A stretch of DNA of 61,680 nt from Desulfobulbus sp. (GTDB lineage: Bacteria > Desulfobacterota > Desulfobulbia > Desulfobulbales > Desulfobulbaceae): positions 1 to 61,680 of the forward strand of contig JAQUEZ010000015.1 of assembly GCA_028684915.1 (NCBI GenBank). The letters are read 5' to 3'. Position numbers and translations under genes: made by a program. The notes below the pieces were generated by a model. The model worked only from the letters and a program-made list of their open reading frames with translations. It did not search any database and was not told where the DNA came from. Below are positions 47,782 through 55,313 of this stretch, in pieces. Positions within the stretch are counted from its first letter, which is position 1. Each line of letters starts with the position of its first letter.

Positions 47782-48408
47782 TCAGAAGCTGACCGGAAGT
47801 TCGAGGGTCTGGCCGGGAGCGAGTACAGGGAGCGCCACGTGATTTGGGCCATTTTTTATGCCCAAAGTAATGCCACCACCACCATCTTGAACTCCACGCA
47901 CCTGGATGATTTGACCTGTCTGTACTGGGATCGTGATTTTCGTCGGCGCCTTGAGTAGAGGCACCGTTGCCTGGTAACCGCCTGAAGAGACCAAGACCGA
48001 ATCCCCATCCTGAGTGGCGAAATCCCATAGATCAAGATACATTAACCGAACCTCTTTGCTCTGCTGCACAGCTTGCGACCTGTTGGCGTTTGTCACAACT
48101 TGCTGTAAAGCAGCCTGTTGCGCGTTATCAAGACCCATGGACTCGATAGCTGTTTGTATTTTTCCAATCGGCACCGTTTCCAGATGGATGGCTCCCACCT
48201 TGGAAAATTCCGTGCTAATACGTGTTTTCTCTGCGTCAGCCAAGTGGTCTCCGGCTGGCTGATGAAAAAATGTTGTCAAGGTAAAACCGGCGGCAAGAAT
48301 GACGGACCCTATCGTGAGCAGAAGACCAAGGCCTGAACGTTTACCGGTACGTCTATGAGACCCTTTTTTCACCGGATTTGCCGCAGGCACGGATTCGAAG
48401 TGTTTCAA
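47782..48408 (-). CDS. Unrecognised single-helix anchored protein, first gene of the AAA+ operon
   Basis: 208 residues. A basic N-terminus is followed by one membrane helix (about 27-46), so about 160 residues face the periplasm. The C-terminal part is beta-rich and glycine-rich (QVRGVQDGGGGITLGIKNGP). There is no signal-peptidase site. The stop lies 10 nt before the AAA+ start, indicating one operon. It may form a complex with the ATPase across the membrane, which is inference. Confidence 0.7.
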   Translation of the reverse strand: MKHFESVPAANPVKKGSHRRTGKRSGLGLLLTIGSVILAAGFTLTTFFHQPAGDHLADAEKTRISTEFSKVGAIHLETVPIGKIQTAIESMGLDNAQQAALQQVVTNANRSQAVQQSKEVRLMYLDLWDFATQDGDSVLVSSGGYQATVPLLKAPTKITIPVQTGQIIQVRGVQDGGGGITLGIKNGPNHVALPVLAPGQTLELPVSF

Positions 48409-48892
48409 TAACAGCTCCTTTTGAAACTGCTTATTATTCTATGGCGGAGTGCTTTTCCAGGACTCTATTGTCTCTGTATACTCCTTGAATATTTAATTTT
48501 TTTAATCAAGACCAGGTAAAGCCTGCCTGTGAGGAGTATGATAAATAGTGCTCGAACGAAAACTTATTTTCTCAAGTTATCTTTCTAGAATTATATTGAA
48601 AAACTAAAATTTTAAAAAATGAAGATTTTTTGATTGGAGTACCACAAAACAGCGCTTTGCTATAGTATCACCTTAAATTTCTGAAAGATGACTTAAGCCA
48701 CTTGGTCACCGCAAGAATCTTCACATTGAAACCGATGGGCATCTTGCTATTTGTTCGTTTCTTTTTCAGTTTTCGTTCAGTCACTAAATAGTTGCGCATG
48801 ACACTGAGATTGGCAAAAAAGGCCGATATCGTAGATACACATAAAATTTTATCGCTTTTAATGCCCTCTTGCAACACCAAGGAAGTCAGTAA

Positions 48893-48911
48893 CCACCGGC
48901 AGAGCCGGTGG
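48893..48911. repeat. Hairpin CCACCGGC/GCCGGTGG at IS200 remnant end
   Basis: CCACCGGC and GCCGGTGG pair perfectly around AGA. IS200/IS605 elements have subterminal hairpins of this type instead of inverted repeats. It lies about 70 bp beyond the transposase stop on the minus strand, so it is a plausible right-end hairpin. Confidence 0.6.
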
Positions 48912-48979
48912 CTTGAAAGACTGTGAACCGCTCAAAGCGGTATATTCAAAAAATTTATTGACCACCATGTGGTGGTCGC

Positions 48980-49132
48980 CTACTTAAACAAATTCAGCTG
49001 TTCTACGCGCTGATCCTCATTTTCTTGGTCACGAATATATGCTCGAACCACTGCTTCATCTGCGCCAACGGTTGAAACAAAATACCCTCGTGCCCAAAAG
49101 TGCATTCCTGTGTAATTCTTCTTTTGCCCAAG
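48980..49132 (-). pseudogene. IS200/IS605 TnpA transposase, C-terminal remnant
   Basis: The minus strand encodes MHFWARGYFVSTVGADEAVV followed by an EDQR-containing tail ending LNLFK and a stop. This is the highly conserved C-terminus of the Y1 transposases of IS200. Only about 50 codons remain; the N-terminal HUH domain and the catalytic tyrosine are lost. Confidence 0.88.
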
Positions 49133-49172
49133 GCAAGTTGCGAATAACAACAGAATAACAAAATAACAACAG

Positions 49173-49240
49173 GGGACAGGCCACGGTATTGATCAGCTCT
49201 TCATCTCTTGCCAATAGATAAATCGCAGGTCTGTCCCCTA
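49173..49240 (-). repeat. 68-bp palindromic element with GGGACAG ends (copy B, inverted)
   Basis: This is the reverse complement of copy A at 44957-45024 with a few substitutions and one indel. The shared inner sequence includes TCTTCATCTCTTGCCAATAG. It lies about 40 bp from the IS200-type remnant, consistent with mobilisation by a Y1 transposase. Confidence 0.8.
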
Positions 49241-49438
49241 TTTATTTTATTGACTTGTCCATTACCGGCTAGACACCATTTTTGCCTCTTTGCCAAAAGT
49301 CACGATCAACAGGAGATATCGTGACTCGGAGAATCAGACATTCACAGTAGAAATCTTCAAAACAACTCTGGAGTAAATTAACAGAGATTAGAAATGGCAC
49401 TATTATGATTTTTCAGTACAACTTTTTTGATACTGGAC

Positions 49439-50353
49439 TCAAAATTCGGCAACAACCTTTCCCATATCCACGGTGTCGTATCCTCCTATCTGAGAAAATT
49501 CTTCCCTGAAAGCCTGCGTCCGAATAATTTGCAACATAGTCTGCATTTCGTACTGGTCAGCGTCTTCCCGTCTGAACACGAGATCATAGCGCTCTTTTTT
49601 TATTGGGACAAACTCAACACCCTCTACCTGGCGTGCTATTTTTTCCGTCCCTATGGCCACATCCACCTTTCCTGAAGCCACAATACTAGCAACAGTGAGA
49701 TGTGATTGAATTTCATGGTCATATCCGGCAATGTCTCTGCCATAGATCCCTGCCAATCGAAGATTTTCATCGAGCAACACCCTCGATCCAGCCCCTTGTT
49801 CACGGTTAACCATGGTGATGTCATCCCGTCCGAAATCGTTCCAGTTTCGAATGTTTTTCGGATTTCCCTGTGCCACATAAAATCCTTGGATACGGCAGGT
49901 TAAATGAACAATAACTGCAGGTATTCCGGGTAACAAACGACGAACATAAGGCACATTATAGCTGTCTGAATCGCTGTCCCAGAGATGCGCGGAGGCTACA
50001 TTTACCTTTTTACGGTACAGCGCGATTAGGCTGTCGTAACTCCCGATATATGCACGGAGCGCAGGCACTCCGCTCTGCCGCATATAATTTGAAAGAACAT
50101 CCAGGATGATATCCTGCCCGCAGAGCACAAATCCCTCATTACGTACAGGGGTGCATCTTGCCTGTTGCTGACCGCTGATTTCTTGTTTTGCGTTTTGAAT
50201 ATAGGCCCTGATGTCATTTTGGGAGAAGCGCACCTTGCGCCCGACCCGGTACGACTGCAGTTCACCGTTTTTGATCATACCGTATATTTTGCTTTTACTG
50301 ACTTTGAGTATTTCGGCGACGTCCTGTACGGAAAGTGCATCTTTTGTATTCAC
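49439..50353 (-). CDS. Regulator with excisionase-type HTH and PBP-like ligand domain
   Basis: About 304 residues from the GTG at 50353, with CTCCT (ribosome site AGGAG) 7 nt upstream; longer in-frame starts exist. The N-terminus is a MerR/excisionase-type DNA-binding domain (LSVQDVAEILKVSKSKIYGM). The C-terminus (about 75-295) is a periplasmic-binding-protein-like domain, as in ModE/ArsR-independent one-component regulators. It is divergent from the AbrB-like and GAPDH-like genes and probably controls them. The ligand is unknown; such domains often bind molybdate-, tungstate- or phosphonate-like oxyanions. Confidence 0.82.
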   Translation of the reverse strand: MNTKDALSVQDVAEILKVSKSKIYGMIKNGELQSYRVGRKVRFSQNDIRAYIQNAKQEISGQQQARCTPVRNEGFVLCGQDIILDVLSNYMRQSGVPALRAYIGSYDSLIALYRKKVNVASAHLWDSDSDSYNVPYVRRLLPGIPAVIVHLTCRIQGFYVAQGNPKNIRNWNDFGRDDITMVNREQGAGSRVLLDENLRLAGIYGRDIAGYDHEIQSHLTVASIVASGKVDVAIGTEKIARQVEGVEFVPIKKERYDLVFRREDADQYEMQTMLQIIRTQAFREEFSQIGGYDTVDMGKVVAEF

Positions 50354-50410
50354 GAAAAATCTCCTGTTCTTCATCAGACCTTGATAAAAAATGCTAATAT
50401 GTATAGTCTT

Positions 50411-50491
50411 AAGCATAAATCATGCTTTATATATCATTTCGTGTTATTTTGTACATTTTAACGCACTGCAGAAAAACGTCAAGCACGAAAT
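50411..50491. promoter_or_regulatory. Candidate operators between the PBP/HTH regulator and the transporter operon
   Basis: AAGCAT (50411-50416) and ATGCTT (50422-50427) form an inverted repeat with 5 bases between. ATTTCGTG (50436-50443) and CACGAAAT (50484-50491) form a second, perfect 8-bp pair 40 bp apart. Both lie in the 168-bp divergent spacer, where the regulator would act. Confidence 0.45.
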
Positions 50492-50521
50492 AATACGGAA
50501 TAGCACAAGAGGACAAACAAA

Positions 50522-51571
50522 ATGATACAACAGATAATCCTTACCTTGCTGATCGGCGGAGCAATTGGCTACCTTGGCCGGAAGTTGAAAATTCCAGGAG
50601 GATTTTTAGTCGGCTCTCTGGTCGGGGCAGCTGTCTATAATATTTTTACAGGGACAGCCTTTTTGCCCAAGGAGACAAAAACCGTCATTCAGATTATTGC
50701 CGGTGCCTTTATCGGCTGCATTATGGAAAAAAGTGATGTTCAACGCCTTCCGCAGATCATCAGGCCAATCGGTTTTATGATAGGAGGCCTGATTATATTG
50801 AATCTCTGCGGTGGTTTTTTGATCTGGAAAAGCAGCTCCCTGGATTTGTTGACTTCACTGATGTCCATTGTCCCCGGAGGGATAAGCGACACCCCAATTA
50901 TTGCAGCCGACATGGGTGCAGACGGCCCAAAGGTTGCCGTGATGCAGATCATCAGACAGATCCTCGGCATAGGCGTATTCCCCGGTATGATCATGCTCTA
51001 TGACAGGGCTACAGGAAGCCATGACCTTGAAGGCCATGGCTATATTGAAAAAAGGAAAAAATCAAAAACACATTCTGCTGGAGCCTGTCTCTGTACGTTG
51101 GCGGTTGCGACTATTTTTGGTTTGGCTGGCAAATTCTCCGGCATTCCGTCCGGAACCTTTATGTTTGCGATTATTTCCACCCTGGTGCTGAAACTCTCCT
51201 TTGATTTTGCCTATATTCCAAGGCCATTGAAATTGTTTGCGCAGATACTGAGCGGCAGCTATCTCGGGAGTACGATCTGCATGAATGATGTCATGGAGCT
51301 TCAGGCTATGATTATCCCTCTGATCATCATTATCACTGGATACGCACTAAACTGTCTGGTCACGGGGTCGCTTATCCGTAAATTCTGCTCCTTTACGAAA
51401 AAGGAGTCAATGCTGATTACGACGCCTGCAGGGGCCTCGGACATGGCGCTTATTTCATCGGATCTCGGAGTGAATAATACCGATGTCATCATATTACAGG
51501 TTGTACGGGCCGTTGTGGTCATGACCTTTTTCCCGCAAGTAATGTATCTCATTGCAACGTATTTCAATTAA
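50522..51571 (+). CDS. AbrB-family membrane transporter (PF05145-like)
   Basis: 349 residues with about ten helices arranged as two repeats. Each repeat includes a G-rich loop such as GAFIGCIMEKSD, followed by SIVPGGISDTPIIAADMGAD in the first half and TPAGASDMALISSDLGVNNT in the second. This PGGxSDxxxIAxDLG repeat is the signature of the AbrB/ammonia monooxygenase-like transporter family. The substrate is not known. The next gene begins on its stop codon. Confidence 0.88.
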   Translation: MIQQIILTLLIGGAIGYLGRKLKIPGGFLVGSLVGAAVYNIFTGTAFLPKETKTVIQIIAGAFIGCIMEKSDVQRLPQIIRPIGFMIGGLIILNLCGGFLIWKSSSLDLLTSLMSIVPGGISDTPIIAADMGADGPKVAVMQIIRQILGIGVFPGMIMLYDRATGSHDLEGHGYIEKRKKSKTHSAGACLCTLAVATIFGLAGKFSGIPSGTFMFAIISTLVLKLSFDFAYIPRPLKLFAQILSGSYLGSTICMNDVMELQAMIIPLIIIITGYALNCLVTGSLIRKFCSFTKKESMLITTPAGASDMALISSDLGVNNTDVIILQVVRAVVVMTFFPQVMYLIATYFN

Positions 51572-51585
51572 TGGAGCACACAAAA

Positions 51586-52593
51586 ATGGGCAGAAAAATA
51601 GCGATCAATGGATTTGGCAGGGTTGGAAGAATTTTGTTCAGGCAGATTTTCGGTAATCCTGATTACGACATTCAGGTGATCAATGATCCGGCATCGCCGG
51701 AAATGATGGCCTATCTCCTGAAATATGATTCTACCCTGGGCACCTATGCCATGGCTGATACCGTAACATACGGTGACTCCTTTCTTGCCGTGGGAGAAAA
51801 ACGAATTTCAGTTACCCATGTACTGGATGCGGACAAACTGCCCTGGAGCGAATACGGGATTGATGTGGTCGTTGATTGTTCAGGGGCGTATCTTTCCAGG
51901 GAAAAATCCCGAAAACATCTGGATGCCGGTGCAGGTAAAGTTCTTTTATCTGCGCCAGCCGGTACGGATGTCCCTGCCGTTGTTTATGGCGTCAACACAG
52001 AGATTCTCACCCCTGAAGAACGGATCGTCTCGGCGGCATCCTGTTCGACCAACGCACTTGGCCCCATGGTGCAGGCGCTCAACCATTATGCCCCTATCCT
52101 TGGCGGGACGATGACAGTGGTTCATGGCTACACCGCAACCCAGATGCTGGTTGATAACGGACAGAAAAAAAATAATCTCAGACGTTCCAGAGCTGCGGCA
52201 AATAACCTCATCCCTACAACCGCCGAAGCGGCAACCGCTGTCGGACGCGTTATTCCGGAACTGAACGGGAAACTGATGGGCGCTGCGGTTCGGGTCCCTG
52301 TGCAGGCCGGTTGTTATATCATCCTGGTTGCGGAAATCCAAAAAGATGAGGTAACAACGAAACAGATCAATCAAACAATGCGAGCTGCTTCCTCCGAGGT
52401 ATTCGGGTATACGGAGGAAGAGTTTGTTTCCTCTGATATCATCGGCCTACGCTGCGCTTCCCTGTTCGACGCAACCCAGACTATGGTTTGCCGGACTTCT
52501 GATCGTACCTTTCAGGTACGCCTTGCGGCCTGGTTTGACAATGAAAGTTCATTTGTCAGTCAAATGACTCGATGCTTGAGTCTTCTCATCTAA
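51586..52593 (+). CDS. Divergent glyceraldehyde-3-phosphate dehydrogenase-like protein
   Basis: 335 residues; ATG at 51586 chosen for the upstream GGAG and family alignment, with an ATG at 51571 possible. The NAD-binding start is GRKIAINGFGRVGRILFRQI. The catalytic block is AASCSTNALGPMVQAL, where the cysteine is retained but housekeeping enzymes read SCTTNCLAP. TVVHGYTATQ keeps the active-site histidine. It is coupled to a transporter, not to glycolytic genes, which suggests a dedicated role rather than central glycolysis. Confidence 0.9.
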   Translation: MGRKIAINGFGRVGRILFRQIFGNPDYDIQVINDPASPEMMAYLLKYDSTLGTYAMADTVTYGDSFLAVGEKRISVTHVLDADKLPWSEYGIDVVVDCSGAYLSREKSRKHLDAGAGKVLLSAPAGTDVPAVVYGVNTEILTPEERIVSAASCSTNALGPMVQALNHYAPILGGTMTVVHGYTATQMLVDNGQKKNNLRRSRAAANNLIPTTAEAATAVGRVIPELNGKLMGAAVRVPVQAGCYIILVAEIQKDEVTTKQINQTMRAASSEVFGYTEEEFVSSDIIGLRCASLFDATQTMVCRTSDRTFQVRLAAWFDNESSFVSQMTRCLSLLI

Positions 52594-52794
52594 TAACTTT
52601 GCAGGAAAAAGAGGCAAGATAACGAGACCCGTTTTGCGAATATATAGGGCCATAAGAAAATCGTTGGCAATATTAATCTGCTCTATACAGGCAAGGCTTG
52701 AGGTTATTCCTGATTATCTCAGTGGTTCTGGGTAATGATATTTCCAATTTATATGTACCATCTACCAAAGGCTGGAGTCATATCGCTGATAAGT

Positions 52795-53265
52795 CTATTG
52801 GCACCGTGACGCCACAAAGCTATTCTCATTCCCCTGGATCATCTCAATCCGTGAGGCCGGGTAGAGGTTGTAAAGGTCAGCCTCCATGAAGCGAAATTCC
52901 TTGTTCATCTTCCTGGCGCAGTTCCGGCCCTTGAAGCTCTTCCCCTTGCTGTCGATGCAACCAGGATCTCCACCACGCCATTCAGCGAAGGTTTGGCCAA
53001 AGTTTTCCGCAGGGACAATATGTTCCCATTCCACCTTCTCTGATCGCTTCTTGTGTTTCGTGGTCACCAAACCTTGAGGCAGAGAAACATTCTTTTTGTC
53101 GTCAAATTCAGCGCCGCAATAAACGGTTGTTCGGTGGTCATGGTAGACCTGGCGCTCCAAGATCTTCTTGGCCTTGGAGAATGACTCTATTGTGGTGTTG
53201 CCAGCCAGGGCAGCGGAAGCAAGGGAGAAGGTTAGGCCGATCAGGTGTAAGGGCGATCTGCTCAT
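52795..53265 (-). pseudogene. Endonuclease I (EndA-like), C-terminally truncated
   Basis: 156 residues from the ATG at 53265, giving a signal peptide (MSRSPLHLIGLTFSLASAAL). The central EWEHIVPAENFGQTFAEWRG (about 84-103) has the endonuclease I active-site histidine, and ARKMNKEFRFMEADLYNLYP follows. After NLYP the sequence diverges and stops within 20 residues, whereas full-length enzymes continue about 60 more with a conserved NGxRSN block. Neither of the other two frames restores it. Truncation or a frameshift is likely, so activity is doubtful. Confidence 0.75.
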
Positions 53266-53382
53266 TATTGGAACCGGTTGATGGTGGCAGGAAATGGCCG
53301 CGTGTGCCGGGGAGATCAGTTTAAAAGCTGTCCTTTCCTGTTTAGCACCCAACGAGTCGATGAGCAACCGCTTGAGATGATA

Positions 53383-54093
53383 TTATTTGTGGGTAAATTT
53401 ACCCAGCACCATTGTGGAGGGGGGAGACAAAGCAATTCTGGCCACGCATCCCCTGTCATTGTTCCGAGCATTGTTCACCAGGGTGCTGACCGGGTAAGCA
53501 TCGATCAGATCATTGAGGCATGGCCTCAACAGCTTTTGAAGGTGTTCCTTCCTGGCGCTGTTGTCCAACCGCACCAAGCAATCCTTTTCCTGCAGGATAA
53601 CCGGCATTCGGTCATGGATGTTCGCCATCGTGCTGTTGGCGTTCGTGGTGATGATGGAGCAGGACTCGATTATCTCCCCATTCTTTCCCTCCCAATGGTC
53701 CCATATCCCTGCAAAGGCTAAATATCCACCATCAGCCGGATGAATAAAAAACGGCTGCTTTCCCTCACCTCTCTTTTGCCACTCATAGAAACCGCTGGCA
53801 GGTATGATGCACCGGCGGTACTTGGACGGACCTCGGAATGAGGGCTTGCTTTCGATGCCTTCTGCCCGGGCGTTGATCAGGTTGAACTTGGTCTGCTTTT
53901 CCTTTGACCAGAATGGAACCAACCCCCACCGAAGTTGTGACCACTTAAGATTTTTCGATTCAGGGTCACGCAACAGAACAAGGATGTTTTGGGAGGGAGC
54001 TGAGCTGTAGCTCTCAAAAGGTGGGGGCTTCGGATAATGGAGGGATTCATAACCAAAGAATCCTTTGCCGAAGTAGGCGAATCGTCCGCACAT
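53383..54093 (-). CDS. yedK: SOS response-associated protein, YedK/HMCES family
   Basis: 236 residues. The catalytic Cys2 follows the initiator Met (MCGRFAYFG), and NARAEGI and CIIPASGFYEW are the other conserved blocks. The protein forms a protective thiazolidine crosslink with abasic sites in single-stranded DNA. It is the last gene of the ordinary-composition chromosome before the island boundary at 54.2 kb. Confidence 0.95.
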   Translation of the reverse strand: MCGRFAYFGKGFFGYESLHYPKPPPFESYSSAPSQNILVLLRDPESKNLKWSQLRWGLVPFWSKEKQTKFNLINARAEGIESKPSFRGPSKYRRCIIPASGFYEWQKRGEGKQPFFIHPADGGYLAFAGIWDHWEGKNGEIIESCSIITTNANSTMANIHDRMPVILQEKDCLVRLDNSARKEHLQKLLRPCLNDLIDAYPVSTLVNNARNNDRGCVARIALSPPSTMVLGKFTHK

Positions 54094-54170
54094 TAGAGCC
54101 TATTCCTCTTGTGACTGTCACGGAACAAAGCCTTCTTGGCGACCATGCTTTTTTTCAAAGGTAGCACCAA

Positions 54171-54205
54171 AGAAAAAGGGGTTACAACCATTTGGCTGTA
54201 ACCCC
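54171..54205 (-). terminator. tRNA-associated Rho-independent terminator
   Basis: On the minus strand GGGGTTACA and TGTAACCCC form a perfect 9-bp stem followed by five T. It starts 11 nt downstream of the CCA end of the tRNA fragment. Confidence 0.85.
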
Positions 54206-54215
54206 TTGAATTTTC

Positions 54216-54268
54216 TGGTGCCGAGACCAGGATTTGAACCAGGGACACACGGATTTTCAGTCCGTTGC
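54216..54268 (-). tRNA. tRNA-Phe(GAA), 3' fragment only (attachment-site scar)
   Basis: On the minus strand the sequence GGACTGAAAATCC is an anticodon arm with anticodon GAA. It is followed by a T arm containing GGTTCAAATCC and an acceptor 3' strand ending TCTCGGCACCA. The D arm and 5' acceptor strand (expected GCCGAGA) are missing upstream. The T stem has one T-T mismatch. A tRNA 3' end next to a composition change is the classic footprint of an integrase-mediated insertion. Confidence 0.8.
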
Positions 54269-54942
54269 AACCCCTGTCACTATAAGCAATTATAATGATC
54301 TATTTTGGGTACTTACGCCAATTCTTCAACTTCTCATTTCGTGCCGTGTAAACTTTGCATAAACTTTTCAAAATTCATGTCATGTTCCTTGGCACCTAAT
54401 ACGGATAACTTACCACATCCTGCTCAATGTTTCCACGTATGGAATATACCGACAGCATATATACACCATGACTTTGAGCAAAACGCTCTATTTGCCCCTG
54501 TGTTGAAATAATTTAGCTGCACATCTATTCGTATGGTTTGCCCAATAAAACCACTTGAGCGGTCATTTTAAAGCGTTTAACAGCTTGTAATCACAGTGGT
54601 AATATCCTGTAATTTACAGTGAAACAATTTAATACGAATGAATATATTCGTAACACTTCGTTGTAATTCCACGCTATTGCTTGGATTGAGGAAATCGCTA
54701 TAGGAAGGGTAAATGTGGTGGGAAAAAAGGTCGATAGGGGTCTGACTATATCGGGTGGGGTGCTTCCGCTTTGCCTCACTTTTGTCTAATATTTTAAATT
54801 AAATTTTTTTTGATAAACATTATAAATCATAACAATAAATCATCAATGTTGACACTGAATAATTTTTTTATAGATATATAAAAATATTTAATATAAAAAT
54901 AAAATTTAATTTAAATTACATAATATGAAATACTAATTATCA

Positions 54943-55308
54943 TTAATATATAATATCATCAGGATCAATTGGTTCAATTGAAAATGTTTGCCTGGTACCA
55001 CACAATAGCAATTCATCTGGATCAGATGGCTCGATAGATCTAGTTTGTATAGTGCTAAATAAAATTATATCGTCAGGATCAGATGGTTCTGTAGCTTTTG
55101 TTATTCTTGTTCCGATAAAATCAAGCTCATCAGGGTCAATAGGTTCAACGGTTTCAGTAATTTTAGTATAACCAACGACAAAATTTAATATTGCTTTTCT
55201 TCCATTTGGTAAATAATTGATTTGTTCAATTGGTGAATAATTTAAACAAATATCTTGAGTTTTAGACTCAGTACTGTAATTAATGATGTAAGGTTTCATT
55301 AGTTTCAT
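54943..55308 (-). CDS. Graspetide-type precursor peptide with four 19-residue repeats
   Basis: About 121 residues from the ATG at 55308 (AGGTGAG upstream); a GTG overlapping the previous stop (55317) adds three. Residues 1-47 form a leader; residues 48-121 are four tandem units of exactly 19 residues. Counting from the GTG, Thr falls at 51, 70, 89 and 108 and at +3 of each, Glu at +7, Asp at +10 and +12, and Asp or Glu at +13. The pattern is TxxTxxxEPxDPD(D/E). Hydroxyl donors and acidic acceptors at fixed spacing are what graspetide ligases crosslink. The gene is the last of three overlapping genes. No cleavage site or protease gene is seen. Confidence 0.85.
   Translation of the reverse strand: MKLMKPYIINYSTESKTQDICLNYSPIEQINYLPNGRKAILNFVVGYTKITETVEPIDPDELDFIGTRITKATEPSDPDDIILFSTIQTRSIEPSDPDELLLCGTRQTFSIEPIDPDDIIY
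54946..55167 (-). repeat. Four 57-bp tandem repeats encoding the precursor core
   Basis: The units start at about 55167, 55110, 55053 and 54996 on the minus strand, the last one cut short by the stop. They are conserved in protein pattern but diverged at the DNA level, so the number has been stable and selection acts on the residues. Confidence 0.85.
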
Positions 55309-55313
55309 TATTC

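Larger units (their letters stand above)
48409..49438. other. Intergenic region with insertion-sequence debris
   Basis: About 1 kb without an intact gene. The left 480 bp are AT-rich with no supported feature. Then come three short hairpins (48893-48911, 48927-48942 and 48959-48976), the IS200-type remnant, and a 68-bp palindromic element. A 70-codon open frame on the minus strand (48668-48880) has no recognisable feature. Confidence 0.6.
54094..54942. other. Island boundary region: tRNA fragment then AT-rich sequence
   Basis: The tRNA remnant and its terminator occupy 54171-54268. From about 54.3 kb base composition falls sharply, and long A/T runs appear after 54.78 kb. No coding region is supported between 54.27 and 54.94 kb. 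No integrase is seen here. Confidence 0.6.

Noticed and set aside
48668..48880. 70-codon minus-strand frame near the IS200 remnant
   Set aside because: No recognisable similarity or ribosome site; it could be further transposon debris but cannot be supported.
48893..48976. Cluster of three hairpins considered as a CRISPR array
   Set aside because: The hairpins differ in sequence and there are no regularly spaced direct repeats. They fit IS200 end structures better.
54946..55167. Tandem repeats considered as a CRISPR or non-coding satellite
   Set aside because: The repeats keep one reading frame with residue-level conservation and no constant DNA repeat, so they are coding.
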